Positions 34,115-43,617 of a DNA stretch of 52,204 nt are shown here, in pieces. Position 1 is the first letter of the stretch, and each line of letters begins with the position of its first letter. Source of the stretch: Bacteroidaceae bacterium (lineage in GTDB: Bacteria; Bacteroidota; Bacteroidia; Bacteroidales; Bacteroidaceae); assembly GCA_017940605.1 (NCBI GenBank), contig JAGAYF010000029.1, positions 1 to 52,204 of the forward strand, in the 5' to 3' direction. The notes below the pieces were generated by a model. The model saw only the letters and a program-made list of their open reading frames with translations. It ran no database searches and was not told where the DNA came from. A program made the position numbers and the translations under genes.

Positions 34115-36277
34115 CTACTCGAGCTCCAGTTCCGACGGCGTAACCTGCCGCCATTTCAGGTCGAGCCGCAGGCTCATGATGAGTGTGGGGTTCGATACGT
34201 CGGGTACGATGTTATAGGCCTCCTTTAGGTCGTTCACCGTGGCCGTGATGGTGGTCACATAGCCCGGGTGGAAGACGTTGTTAATCTCTTCACCCAACTT
34301 GTCAGTGGGGTAGGGTTGCTTGGTCTTGGGGTCAATCTCGCCCATGAGGTAGAACTTGCTGCCCTTGGGAATGCGGCATTTCGTGCCCACGGTGATATCG
34401 TAGCCCGTGATGGTGTTCTCGCTGTTGTTCTGAAACTCGAGGATGAGCCTTACGGGGTCATCCTTGCCCGAGGGCAGGACTAGCGTGTGGTTGGCCGCCG
34501 TGGTCTCGGTGTTCTGCCGCAGGTACATGTCATTGGCGTTCATGTCGCGGTCATACAGCAGGTACTGGAGGGCCGAACTGGGCAGGAAGTCGTAGCCCAC
34601 GCGGCGTTGGTTGGAAATGATGACGCCCGTCAGCGGAAAACTGGTGCTGCCCGAACCCCAGGCGTGGGCATAGCCGTCGTTGTCGACCAGGCTGGAGGCC
34701 GCGCCGCCCTTGACCTTCAGTTCCAGGCGTGCCACACCGTAGCCCATGGGCTTTACCAGGGCCACACCCGTGGTCTTGCGCTTCACCTGCGTGCCTGTCC
34801 AGGTGGCATCGCTCAGTACGCCGCCCTCGCCGGCTGCCCACTTGCTGTAACTGCCGTAGAGGCTGACCCACATGTTCTCGTCAAAGGCGTCATCCTCCGA
34901 CGTCTTGATGAGCGTATTGCTGCGATACCACAGCTGGGCGGGGTATACGTAGCGCGTAGGTTCGCTGATGGTGGTCGTAAGGTCGGCGTTGTCGCATGTC
35001 TTCAGTTCAAATGCCGTACCGTTCCAGTGTATGACGGCCAGTCCGTCGGGCAGGTTTTCGGGGAAATTGCTGACGGAAGCCCCCAACTGGGAAACGCCCG
35101 AGTTGCTGGAGTTCAGTGATGTACCTACTGTACCCGTACTGCGTATGTTGGTGCGGATGGCCTCCATAAGCTGGTTGTATATGTCGTAGTTTTGGTTGGC
35201 GCTGTGGTTGTAGTTGTTCTCGTTATTCTGATTATAGTAGCTTGTATAGCTTGCCGTGGCAGGTGAGAAGCCTACGGTGGTTGCAGTATAGTTGTCCTTG
35301 ATGGCTGTGAGCAGTGTGTTCAGTGCATTCTTGATATTCTCGGACGTACATGCCACCTCTGACAGGCTGTTAATGAAGTTGGTGCGTGCTGTCTTCAGCC
35401 CGTCGGGGACTTCATACTTGTAGTAGTAGCTGTTGCCTCCTGATGTATAGTTTCCTGTAGTAGCAGTGGTGGAACTCCATGCCAGGCTTACGCTCTGGTT
35501 GTTGCGGGTATTGGTAGTAAAAGAGTAGGAACCACTATTGTACCTTGTCCTTACGCCCACATAGCTGCGTCGGGTATTTGAGTAGGTTGTTCCAATAATG
35601 GTGTTGAGATAGCTGATGATGGCATTGGCCTTGGTCCAATCCATGGTGGAGGATTTGTAGATAGGCTCGGGGCTGAACTGAATGCCGCCCGCCGTGGTCG
35701 TTTCTTCCAGGCCGTAGTTGACGCCGCTGATGGTGGTAGAGCCTTTTTGGAACTTGTCCTGCACGCTGTTGCCGCCCCGCGGACGTATGCCGTAGGCGAG
35801 GAACGAGCGGGTGTCGGTGGGAATCTTGACACGGGGGTACACGCGCGACTGGCTGCCGGCAAAAGTGTGGCTGCCGTCCCAGTCGTTGGGAATGTAGTCG
35901 CCGCGGTAGCCGTCCAGGTACTCGAGCGAGATGACACTGCCCAGGCTTTCGTCGGTCGTGCGCACGGGGCTGACCACTGTTTCGTCTCCGCTGGTGGTCG
36001 AACCGAACGGAAGGAGGATGATGGAGTCCATTCCGCTAAACACTTCGTTGGCCTGGGTGTTGGCAGTCGTCATTTTTTGCACGCTTGTGCCCGAGTGGAG
36101 CGACAGGGCCATGGCTACGCCGTCCTCCTGGCTGTCATGGCGGACGGAAGAACCCCGTTCCTCGTCACTGCCGGCGCATGATGCGGCCAACAGCAGCACT
36201 CCCGCAGCCAGGATGCGGCCCATGCAGGCCCAGGGGCGGGCCTGGCGTGTTGTCGTGTCGTGTGTGTGCTTGTCCAT
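34115..36277 (-). CDS. Second Mfa1-like fimbrial subunit (lipoprotein)
   Basis: This 720-residue exported lipoprotein (signal CMGRILAAGVLLLAASC) resembles Mfa1-type pilins: an N-terminal VAMALSLHSGT ... VFSGMDSIILLPFG strand set, a long serine/threonine/asparagine-rich middle, and a C-terminal region ITATVNDLKEAYNIVPDV ... IMSLRLDLKWR parallel to that of the main pilin (residues following LKNAYVTVPDL). TANTQANEVFSGMDSIILL matches the main pilin's TAADVQQDGSFRGMDNVHIF. It starts 15 bp after the Mfa2-like gene, so they are co-transcribed. It may be an alternative pilin or a minor subunit near the tip. Its base composition is much GC-richer than the main pilin gene. Confidence 0.75.
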   Translation of the reverse strand: MDKHTHDTTTRQARPWACMGRILAAGVLLLAASCAGSDEERGSSVRHDSQEDGVAMALSLHSGTSVQKMTTANTQANEVFSGMDSIILLPFGSTTSGDETVVSPVRTTDESLGSVISLEYLDGYRGDYIPNDWDGSHTFAGSQSRVYPRVKIPTDTRSFLAYGIRPRGGNSVQDKFQKGSTTISGVNYGLEETTTAGGIQFSPEPIYKSSTMDWTKANAIISYLNTIIGTTYSNTRRSYVGVRTRYNSGSYSFTTNTRNNQSVSLAWSSTTATTGNYTSGGNSYYYKYEVPDGLKTARTNFINSLSEVACTSENIKNALNTLLTAIKDNYTATTVGFSPATASYTSYYNQNNENNYNHSANQNYDIYNQLMEAIRTNIRSTGTVGTSLNSSNSGVSQLGASVSNFPENLPDGLAVIHWNGTAFELKTCDNADLTTTISEPTRYVYPAQLWYRSNTLIKTSEDDAFDENMWVSLYGSYSKWAAGEGGVLSDATWTGTQVKRKTTGVALVKPMGYGVARLELKVKGGAASSLVDNDGYAHAWGSGSTSFPLTGVIISNQRRVGYDFLPSSALQYLLYDRDMNANDMYLRQNTETTAANHTLVLPSGKDDPVRLILEFQNNSENTITGYDITVGTKCRIPKGSKFYLMGEIDPKTKQPYPTDKLGEEINNVFHPGYVTTITATVNDLKEAYNIVPDVSNPTLIMSLRLDLKWRQVTPSELELE

Positions 36278-36292
36278 GTGTGCGGTGGGGGA

Positions 36293-37387
36293 TTACAGTT
36301 GGGGGTCGAAACTCATTCCGGGATTCCAGTCCAGGCGGATGCTCACGCCAACGGATGCATCGGTGGGCCTGACGACGCCCATGTCGTCGACCTTGCCCTT
36401 GATAATCTTGAGTTGGCCGGCACGAAGCGGCGCATTGACGTTGAGGATGGTCTCGGTAATCTTGCCATTGGGCAGGGTGATGTACACTTTGTACTGCCAC
36501 AGGGCGTCCTGGCCGCCCTGTGTGACGAAGGGCTCGGTCGTCTCGATGACCAGGCGCTGCGTGGGCAGCTCGCGCGACGGCATGTTGACCGAGCAGAAGC
36601 AGGCTTCGTTGCCCTCGGTGATGGAAAGTTCGTCCGTCCTGAAGATGGGGCTGACCGTAGGGAAGCTGTAGGTGCTGTCGGCCAGGCTAAAGCTGGAGGC
36701 GAAGCCCGTGGCCAGCACTTCCATGCGGCTGATGTGCGCACGGGTCGTGTCGAGTACCAGCGCAGTGGCGCAGTTGACCATGTATAGCTTGACATTGAAC
36801 GTCTGATCCCTGTCGGCCAGCACGTCCATGGGCTGCCTTGCGGTAAAAAGGCCCGTCGAGTGGGGACGGAGCGTGTCGGCCTGCACCTGTTGCAGGCGTG
36901 CCGTGTGGCACAACTCATCCTGGGTGAGGCTTACCTGGTTGTTGTCGGTGATATTGGCTACGGCCATGTGCATGTACTGCCTCATGGGCAGGTACAGGGT
37001 GTAGCTGGACTGGTTGGCATCCATGATGTGGGCTTCGTGGTGCAGGCGGGTGGAGTCGTCCTGCGTGTCATAGAACGACAGGTCCACGTCGTGGGCAAAG
37101 TCGGAGAAGATATTTTGCAGGTAGTGGCGCAAGGCATCGGCCACGTGCACGTCGGTCTGCGTGTTCAGCTGGGTTTGCAGCTCGGTAGTCATGTTGGTGA
37201 CCAGCCTTAGTTCGTAGTTCAGCTCATAGTCGTGCCCGCAGTTGTCCAAATCCTCGTCAATGCTGGAACAGCTGCCCAGCAGGAGCGCGGCCGTCAGGAG
37301 AAGGAAGCCCACTGTCCCCCTCAGGGTGGGGAAGGGGCGGCCCTGGGCGGCGCGTGCCGGTGTGTTGTGCGTGTGCCTGTGTGTCAT
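36293..37387 (-). CDS. FimB/Mfa2-family fimbrial subunit lipoprotein
   Basis: This 364-residue lipoprotein (GFLLLTAALLLGSC, then SSIDEDLDNCGHDYELNYELRL) matches the FimB/Mfa2 anchor family of type V pili, which tethers the fibre to the outer membrane and limits its length. DLDNC and the YELRLVTNM strand are typical family starts. An oddity is its C-terminus, VSIRLDWNPGMSFDPQL, nearly the same as the last residues of the main pilin (LSVDINWEPGLSFDVTL), suggesting a donor-like strand. It follows the main pilin gene after a 247-bp gap containing a terminator, and precedes the second Mfa1-like gene by 15 bp. The call rests on family resemblance and position. Confidence 0.75.
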   Translation of the reverse strand: MTHRHTHNTPARAAQGRPFPTLRGTVGFLLLTAALLLGSCSSIDEDLDNCGHDYELNYELRLVTNMTTELQTQLNTQTDVHVADALRHYLQNIFSDFAHDVDLSFYDTQDDSTRLHHEAHIMDANQSSYTLYLPMRQYMHMAVANITDNNQVSLTQDELCHTARLQQVQADTLRPHSTGLFTARQPMDVLADRDQTFNVKLYMVNCATALVLDTTRAHISRMEVLATGFASSFSLADSTYSFPTVSPIFRTDELSITEGNEACFCSVNMPSRELPTQRLVIETTEPFVTQGGQDALWQYKVYITLPNGKITETILNVNAPLRAGQLKIIKGKVDDMGVVRPTDASVGVSIRLDWNPGMSFDPQL

Positions 37388-37582
37388 GTGTGTCTTTTAT
37401 ATGTCGTTCCGCACCTGTCGGGGCGGTTGTGTGTATTCTCTTTCGGTGTCCTTCGTGCGGCGAAGGCGGTGTTTTTTCGCTCGGTCAGGGTGAGCCACCC
37501 TTTTTGTGTCCTATTATAGATATGTACGCGCGCGTACTTCTTTTAAATGGTGGGGCAGTTCAGAGGGGAAAAGGTTTTTGAA

Positions 37583-37621
37583 AAGCGTTTCCTGCACCTG
37601 CCTTGTGTGCAGGAAACGCTT
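37583..37621 (-). terminator. Terminator or attenuator after the main pilin gene
   Basis: The 15-bp arms 37583-37597 and 37607-37621 are perfectly complementary, 13 bp beyond the pilin stop. On the minus strand a short T-run (CTTTTC) follows. It would cut most transcripts after the abundant pilin and lower expression of the Mfa2-like and tip genes. Confidence 0.8.
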
Positions 37622-37634
37622 ATTGAGGTTTTGT

Positions 37635-40073
37635 TTAGAGGGTTACATCAAAAGAGAGGCCGGGCTCCCAGTTGATATCCACGCTCAGACCCAGGGAAAT
37701 CTGGCTGGCGCGCAAGTCGGGCACGGTAACGTAGGCATTCTTCAGACTGTTGGCGTTCAGCTTGAATGTAGCAGTCGTCATGAAGTCCTGGATAAATGCA
37801 CGAACTGCCTCAACCGTAGCACCATTGTCAGCTGCGTAGGATGCAGCGGTGGTTGCGGCGTAAGGAGGCATGTTGTAGTTGGTGTAAGTCCTGGTGGGGA
37901 ACGTCTTGCCGCTGACATTCAGCGTACCTACCAGGTAGAATGTACCACCGTTGCGTACCATGTTGGTGCGACCCCAGAAGTTCTTGCCTGTTGCGTTCTT
38001 GAACTCAAGGGCAACAAATACATTGTTCTGTGCATCTACGGCTTTCGAGTTGTCATAGTTGTCCCAAACCAAGGTATAGTTGGTGATGTCGCTGCTTGTA
38101 CCCAGTGTTCCTGAAATGGCTTTGTCATATACAATGTAACTGAAGTCGGTTCCCGTGGGAGTGAAGTCCCATCCTACCTGATTGGGCTGGCCACCGATGA
38201 GGATACCCGTCAGTTGGAGGCAGTTGTCCGATACCGTGATGGTATTGTCGGGCTCTGCATCGTGGAATGCGTGGTTGTTGTCGTTCAGTGTGGTGACACC
38301 GTCGTAGGTTACCACGGCCTTCAGCAGGGAGTTGCCGTAGTTGATGTCCTTCTGCATGGCCACGCTGAGGTCGGTAGACTTCACATAGCTGTCTTTCGTC
38401 CAGTCGGCAGTCCATTGTGCGTCGGTATCCCAGTTGGTGACGGTCTGTGGATAGTCAGCCTTGGCGTGTTCCTTGTCAGAAGTACGCACGGGGCTGTTGC
38501 CGAAGTACCATAGTTCGGTGGGGTACAGGTATTTTGCTGCAGTGGAGGTCTTGTCAATGTAACCGGTAGCACCTCCCCAAACCTTGATGTCGGTTACGTA
38601 GGAGAAGGTGTGGGTTGTTTTGTCAAAATCCATCTGTGCTGCACCCATGGGCAGGCCGAAGTTGAGGGGGAACATGTTAGAACCTGAACCAACATTGTAG
38701 CCTGTGTAGTCAGAAGCAGTCCTTCCGGCATAATAATTAACCAGTTGAGTGGTGAGGTCGTTCTTGAAAGTAGGTTCTGTCTTGCTTCCGCCGAAATAAG
38801 TGGAGAAACGGGTCTCGATTCTCTTGCCCAAGCACTTGGCAATGTGCTCCTGAATGTTGGTAGGAGTGGCTGAGGCCACCTTGTCGGTTACTTGCCAGAG
38901 ATCCTGCACCATCTTGAGGATAGCTTCGGCAGAACCGGCGCGGATTTCCGTCTTTCCGTCCTTTTCCATCAAGGGCAGTGCGGCGTATGCCTCGCCGAGG
39001 ATTTCCTCCAGCGGCTTCATCTCCAGTTTCTTGGTGCCATCATTGAAGCGATCGCAGTACTCATACCATTTTACAGAGCCTTCATAGAGTTCGAAAGTAC
39101 CTACGTTGGTGGTAATCTGTCCAACCTTGAATTCGCTGAGGGCATTTGTTCCCAATACGGCAGTTGAATTGTATGATGCGTTTGATTCGAAAGTATAAAC
39201 CTTGGCAGGATCGCCGTCAATGGCTACCGTGTTAGTGCCTTCAGGAGTGGGCAGAATGGTCTCGACATTGGATGCATTCAGATAAGTGGGGCAGTCATCA
39301 GTTGTTGCATTCTGAGTACGATCACCCGTGTTGGGACGTGCGGAATTCTTTTCAACCAACCACCAGAACCTAAACTTGAGATCTCTGCTGGTCTTGTCAC
39401 CATCGGTGGTGTTTTCTTGGTAGAGACCGTTCTTGGCAATGCGGGTCATGACATCGGCCAAGGCTTTCTGGGTAGCGGTATAGGCTGAAGCGTCAGTCAG
39501 TCGGGCCACGCTGCTGAAAGTAGTCGTGCTCGGGTCGGAAGTGATGCTGTGGGTGGTGTTACCCTGGGCATCATTGGAGGCAGCACCTGACGTTTTCAGT
39601 GCCTTTCCGTAGAACAACAGGGAGTTTGTGCCGACAGGAAGGGAAATTTCAATGATGCGGCGGTTCTCTGAAGCCGAGATGTCGCCCGATGTCAGCAATT
39701 CAGAAAGGTCATAGTTCCTGGTAGCCGTGGGAAGAACGCCAGCAGCGTCAACACCCTTGAAGACATGGCTGCCACCACCGTTTGCCGTTTTGTTGTTGGC
39801 CAGTTGGAACGTAAAGATATGCACGTTGTCCATGCCGCGGAAGCTGCCGTCTTGCTGTACATCGGCGGCTGTCATCTTGGTTGTGTTGGCTTGCGTGTTC
39901 GCAGCCACGTTGAAGACAAACTGAGTCAGTACCTCGTTTGTCTCAGCATTGTAGTTGGGGTTTGTCTTGACTTCTTCAGTGGCATCACTGGAGCAGGAGT
40001 TGAACCCAACCATGCCTACCAGGGCGATTGCACCCGTGTAGGCCAGATTTCTAAACTTCTTCATTCTAATCAT
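37635..40073 (-). CDS. Main fimbrial pilin, Mfa1/FimA-type lipoprotein
   Basis: This 812-residue protein is the likely major fimbrillin of the leftward cluster. It has a lipoprotein signal (MKKFRNLAYTGAIALVGMVG, then FNSC); the ATG at 40064 gives the tighter start, and one at 40073 adds MIR. The N-domain VLTQFVFNVAANTQ ... FRGMDNVHIFTFQL and C-domain LKNAYVTVPDLRASQISLGL ending INWEPGLSFDVTL fit the Mfa1 family, but it is longer than P. gingivalis Mfa1 (about 560). In that family the precursor is processed on the surface and the C-terminal strand joins subunits. It follows the DUF3868 gene by 81 bp and is followed by a terminator. It is AT-richer than downstream genes, consistent with codon use of a highly expressed protein. 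Confidence 0.85.
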   Translation of the reverse strand: MIRMKKFRNLAYTGAIALVGMVGFNSCSSDATEEVKTNPNYNAETNEVLTQFVFNVAANTQANTTKMTAADVQQDGSFRGMDNVHIFTFQLANNKTANGGGSHVFKGVDAAGVLPTATRNYDLSELLTSGDISASENRRIIEISLPVGTNSLLFYGKALKTSGAASNDAQGNTTHSITSDPSTTTFSSVARLTDASAYTATQKALADVMTRIAKNGLYQENTTDGDKTSRDLKFRFWWLVEKNSARPNTGDRTQNATTDDCPTYLNASNVETILPTPEGTNTVAIDGDPAKVYTFESNASYNSTAVLGTNALSEFKVGQITTNVGTFELYEGSVKWYEYCDRFNDGTKKLEMKPLEEILGEAYAALPLMEKDGKTEIRAGSAEAILKMVQDLWQVTDKVASATPTNIQEHIAKCLGKRIETRFSTYFGGSKTEPTFKNDLTTQLVNYYAGRTASDYTGYNVGSGSNMFPLNFGLPMGAAQMDFDKTTHTFSYVTDIKVWGGATGYIDKTSTAAKYLYPTELWYFGNSPVRTSDKEHAKADYPQTVTNWDTDAQWTADWTKDSYVKSTDLSVAMQKDINYGNSLLKAVVTYDGVTTLNDNNHAFHDAEPDNTITVSDNCLQLTGILIGGQPNQVGWDFTPTGTDFSYIVYDKAISGTLGTSSDITNYTLVWDNYDNSKAVDAQNNVFVALEFKNATGKNFWGRTNMVRNGGTFYLVGTLNVSGKTFPTRTYTNYNMPPYAATTAASYAADNGATVEAVRAFIQDFMTTATFKLNANSLKNAYVTVPDLRASQISLGLSVDINWEPGLSFDVTL

Positions 40074-40154
40074 TTGTGTGAGTTTAAGTTAATAATAATG
40101 TAATGTTCTCTATTTTTTCTGTTATCAATGTTTTGCCGTGCGTACTTCTCTGTT

Positions 40155-41549
40155 TCATTGGGCCTGTCCGGCGATGCCTTTCAGGTTTTCCTGGGCTTGC
40201 AGGTCGCCTTGTGCGGCGGCTTTCCTGTACCAAGTGAGGGCTTCCTCCTCCTGTCCGTCCATGTAGAGGGCGGTGGCCAGCGCATTCCAGGCACGTGGGT
40301 CGTGCTGCACGGTCCTGAGTACGCGGATGGCCTGGCTGTACTGCTTATCCTTCACCATTTGCGACGCGGTGTTGATGGATTGTGCGGCCTGGTCGGGCAC
40401 ATAGTCCCAGAAGATGCGCACATAGCCTGAGTTGCGCTGGTCGGCCAGGATGTTCTCCTTGATGTACTGGTAGGTACGCCCGCCGTTGAGTTGCTTGATG
40501 CGTGCCTCGCGGCGGTCCAGGTCCGTTTCGTCGTCAATGAGGGCGAGCACTTCGTCCTTGCCCTCAAACTGGGGCGCGTCATTCAGTTGGTCGCGGAACT
40601 CGGTCCATGCCTCTGCGCCGTTGGCCACGTCAAAGAGGGTGTCGGGCAGCGACAGTTCGCGCTTGATGTATTCCTTGAGCGCATCGCCGCGTCCCTGTCC
40701 CAACTCGGCGTTGTGTTCGTACTTGCCTTCTATGGATGCGAGGCCGATAATCTGTATCTTCTCCACGCTGGAGGTGGTGTCGGCCGTGATCTGCCGCGTA
40801 ATGTCGACGATTTTGTCCAGTTTGCCGGCGTTGTCGCGGAACTCGCGCCTCAGTTCGGTCCGGTCGAGCGGGAAATAGACGTACAGTGCGCCCAGTTCCT
40901 TGCGCAGGATGCGCGTATCGTCATATGGGCGGTACTTCGACACGTGTTGCAGCACGGGATTGGTTTTCTCCAGGTCGCCGGCGCGCCCCGTGTTGTCCTG
41001 AACCAGGCGTATGACGGGAACATAGGGGTTTTTCCAGCGGAAAGACTCACCGCATGTCTGCGAAAGCGTCTCTACGTGGCAGCAACCCTCGCGCTCGGTC
41101 AGCACGCACAGCGTGAGCGGCTGCCTGGCCCAGGGGTATTGGGTGAAAGGCAGGCTGATGCTGCCGCCTGCCATGGTTGGCATGTCCTTGGCACGGGTGT
41201 AGGCGGGTTCTGTCAGCCCCTTGAGGCGGCATTGGCGGTGCAGCTTGCGTGCATTGGCCGCTCCGCGCACCGTGACGGGGTCCAGCCTGAGCGTGTCACC
41301 CTGCGCCGTGCACAGCATGGGCGTTACGGTGGTGGCATAGTTGGACGTGGGCCTGACCAGGGGCACTTGGTATTCTACCTTCAGTTCCTTTTCCGTGCTG
41401 TGCGTCGTCACTGTCTGCGCCCAGGCGGGCATTGTACCCAGCGCCAGCAGCATTGCCACGCACGCGGCGGCACGTCGTGTACTATATTCCCTTGTCCTTG
41501 TACCTATCGGGTTGTTGTATGGGGTAGAAATATGGTTGTTCATGTGCAT
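40155..41549 (-). CDS. DUF3868 / OmpA-like periplasmic protein with C-terminal TPR
   Basis: This 464-residue exported protein (signal AAACVAMLLALGTMPAWAQ) has an N-terminal DUF3868 beta-domain (about 50-190). An OmpA-like region follows at about 225-330 (VYFPLDRTELRREFRDN ... IQIIGLASIEG), expected to touch peptidoglycan. A short TPR at about 425-455 (AWNALATALYMDGQEEEALTWYRKAA) ends it. Such proteins precede Mfa-type pilin genes in Bacteroidales together with DUF3575. It starts 8-14 bp after the DUF3575 stop. The region 235-390 aligns with the N-terminal half of the fusion protein at 43939-45327, including DEVLALIDDETDLDRREARI versus DEILQIIDGEADLDEKEALI. Confidence 0.8.
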   Translation of the reverse strand: MHMNNHISTPYNNPIGTRTREYSTRRAAACVAMLLALGTMPAWAQTVTTHSTEKELKVEYQVPLVRPTSNYATTVTPMLCTAQGDTLRLDPVTVRGAANARKLHRQCRLKGLTEPAYTRAKDMPTMAGGSISLPFTQYPWARQPLTLCVLTEREGCCHVETLSQTCGESFRWKNPYVPVIRLVQDNTGRAGDLEKTNPVLQHVSKYRPYDDTRILRKELGALYVYFPLDRTELRREFRDNAGKLDKIVDITRQITADTTSSVEKIQIIGLASIEGKYEHNAELGQGRGDALKEYIKRELSLPDTLFDVANGAEAWTEFRDQLNDAPQFEGKDEVLALIDDETDLDRREARIKQLNGGRTYQYIKENILADQRNSGYVRIFWDYVPDQAAQSINTASQMVKDKQYSQAIRVLRTVQHDPRAWNALATALYMDGQEEEALTWYRKAAAQGDLQAQENLKGIAGQAQ

Positions 41550-41557
41550 GGCCTCCT

Positions 41558-42166
41558 TTACTTGATGTTATAGATGACGTTCAGTCCCAGCTTGGGCATG
41601 ACAAAGGATTTGTCATCCTTGCCGAGGTAAGTGCCGCAGTGGGCGCATTCGTAGTTTTTGTACCATGTGTAGCCCACGTCGACCCCTGCTTCCGCCTCGA
41701 AGCTCCAGTGGGGCGACAGTATCCACGAGTATCCCCAGAACAGGCCCGCCGCAACGAGGTCTCCCTGCTTGCGTTTGTCCTTGATGGTGGGGTAGAGACC
41801 CAGCGGCAGGTGCAGGTGTCCGGCGTTGTAGTGGCTGTACACGGCGTTGAAGCCGAGGAAGTGTCCGCTGAAGGTTTCGCAGAACCAATAGCGCATTTCG
41901 GGGGCGACCAGCAGGTGCTTCCATTTCGTGCGTCGGGCGCTGTGTTGCGGCCAGGGCATGTATCCTGCGTTGATGCCCAGCGTCCAGTGCGGCGCGGTGC
42001 GCAGTTCCAGCCCAATGTTGGGCGTGAGTGCGGCATCGTACAGGAGGTTGTTCTTGACGGCCAGCGTCTGGCCCTTGGCCGTCAGGGTGATGGCGAGCAG
42101 TATGGCCATGATGCCGAGCTTGATGCCGCCCTGTGCGGCCCTATGTCTTGCGGTGGGTTCGTTCAT
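41558..42166 (-). CDS. DUF3575 outer-membrane protein
   Basis: This 202-residue protein (signal GIMAILLAITLTAKGQ) matches DUF3575: LAVKNNLLYDAALTPNIGLEL, then WKHLLVAPEMRYWFCE, FWGYSWILSPHWSFEAEAGVD and a C-terminal KLGLNVIYNI strand, consistent with a small beta-barrel. It is the first gene of the leftward fimbrial cluster and is found with DUF3868 proteins across Bacteroidales fimbrial loci; the role is not established, but fibre assembly or an outer-membrane base is likely. Its family resemblance continues in the C-terminal half of the fusion protein of the opposite cluster. I could not find a consensus promoter in the AT-rich upstream 200 bp. Confidence 0.8.
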   Translation of the reverse strand: MNEPTARHRAAQGGIKLGIMAILLAITLTAKGQTLAVKNNLLYDAALTPNIGLELRTAPHWTLGINAGYMPWPQHSARRTKWKHLLVAPEMRYWFCETFSGHFLGFNAVYSHYNAGHLHLPLGLYPTIKDKRKQGDLVAAGLFWGYSWILSPHWSFEAEAGVDVGYTWYKNYECAHCGTYLGKDDKSFVMPKLGLNVIYNIK

Positions 42167-42627
42167 TCGTTGCTGTGTTGAGGTTGTATGTAAGAGTGCC
42201 GTGCATGTGGGCGGTGATGGTTTCGCGCGTTGCCGGTCTTATTTTTGCATATATTTTGAATATTTATTATCGGCATTATGTTTAGTGAAAGAATGTTTAA
42301 TGTTAATTTTATATTTCCTTGAATTTTAAACAACGTCACATTCATTTTTAATATTCAGGCGCATAACCATGCGCTTATTACTGAGTGGTACGCTGCCTAT
42401 GCCCTGATTCCCGTCATTTGCCGTACCGATCACGTCATGCACCACCGCGCAATGCCGTTTCACAACGCTTTTCTGCACCCATTATGTGAGGAGATTCTCC
42501 TTTTCCCTCCATCCCGTTTCCATCATGCCCAAGGCAGGTGGACGTTTCCTTTTTATAATAGGATAGGAAAGCCCCCTTTCGGGACACGAAAACGGGACTT
42601 TGGGAGCACCGACAAACAGTAGGGCTG

Positions 42628-42675
42628 AAAAACTCGGGGACTTTTTTAAAAAACTCCCCGAGTTTTTTAAAATTA
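42628..42675. repeat. Palindromic repeat 'CTCGGGGA' family, copy 3
   Basis: AACTCGGGGA, a T/A run and CTCCCCGAGTT form the palindrome, followed by the TTTTTTAAAATTA tail shared with copy 1 at 8473-8520. It lies in the 1.77-kb gap between the two divergent fimbrial clusters, about 460 bp upstream of the DUF3575 gene. Confidence 0.85.
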
Positions 42676-42983
42676 CTCCCTCTAATTTTGAACTTGCTCT
42701 GCGTAATATTTTCACTGCTCCCAGCCACGACCGCAAAACACCTCCGTTTTTTGCCAAAACGTGCTTTCACCAGACAGAATCAAGGATGACTGATAAGCCC
42801 ATCAAGATTTGTAGACCCTATAAATCCATAGAAGACCCTTTTTCACCGTCCCAGCGAGCTCATGTCCCAACTGAAGTAAGATGACGCGCAGCTTCAGAGG
42901 TGCTTGCCCCTGTATTATTGGCACACATTCCTGTATTATTGACACCTGTTCCCTTGCAAACTGCACATTCCGTCGGCCCTGTA

Positions 42984-43316
42984 AGCTCCTCCCCTAAGAT
43001 AGGGGAGGTGACGCGCAGCGTCGGAGGAGTATGAACTATATAGGTATTATTATACATGCTCTCTTGTGGGTGACACACGCCCCCGAGCCTGCGGCTCACC
43101 CCCTCTAACTTAGAGGGGGAGTTGCCTTGTATATCATGCAGGCCTGAGTTGTGACACACTCCGTCGGCCCTGTAAGCTCCTCCCCTAAGATAGGGGAGGT
43201 GACGCGCAGCGTCGGAGGAGTATGACCCTATGTTGCTGGACTCATTCCCGTGCGAATAACACACTCCATCGGCCAAGCGGGCCACTTCCCCTAACTTCGG
43301 GGAAGCGTTTTCCCGT
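42984..43316. repeat. Array of bipartite palindromic repeats; 43152-43316 is the left arm of a long inverted pair
   Basis: Copies lie at about 42984-43030, 43074-43123, 43175-43221 and 43259-43306. Bases 43152-43316 are, on the opposite strand, a gapless 165-nt match (16 mismatches in my hand alignment) to 45452-45616. The two arms enclose 2135 bp holding the rightward promoter and the fusion gene. A 188-codon minus-strand frame over this array is not a gene. The rest of the gap 42167-43938 is AT-rich and holds copy 3 of the other palindrome, a G8 tract and a promoter. Confidence 0.9.
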
Positions 43317-43617
43317 CTCCATGACGGAGATGCGCGCCCCTGTTTACGTTCATCTGAATGTACAGACAACGCCATCCTCCAAAAATAGAGACAAATAGCA
43401 TTTGTTTTGCACGAATCCGTATTCATTTTTCTTTATATTTTGCATATTTCGGCCCATAACGGACATAAAAGCTTCCTTTTCGGACATGCAGCGAAAAACA
43501 TGCCCCAAAACCATGGGCGAAAGTCCCGATAAAAACGTAAAAAGCGGAAATAATTTGATGCAATTGCAAACAGTTGATGGCAAAACGCGTCAAATTGTGT
43601 TAATAAAATTAAAAATA

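Noticed and set aside
42860-43426. 188-codon minus-strand frame between the fimbrial clusters, and shorter ones at 28617-28862 and 28869-29189
   Set aside because: They are translations of the palindromic repeats (the same peptide phrases recur in all arrays) with no signal or domain.
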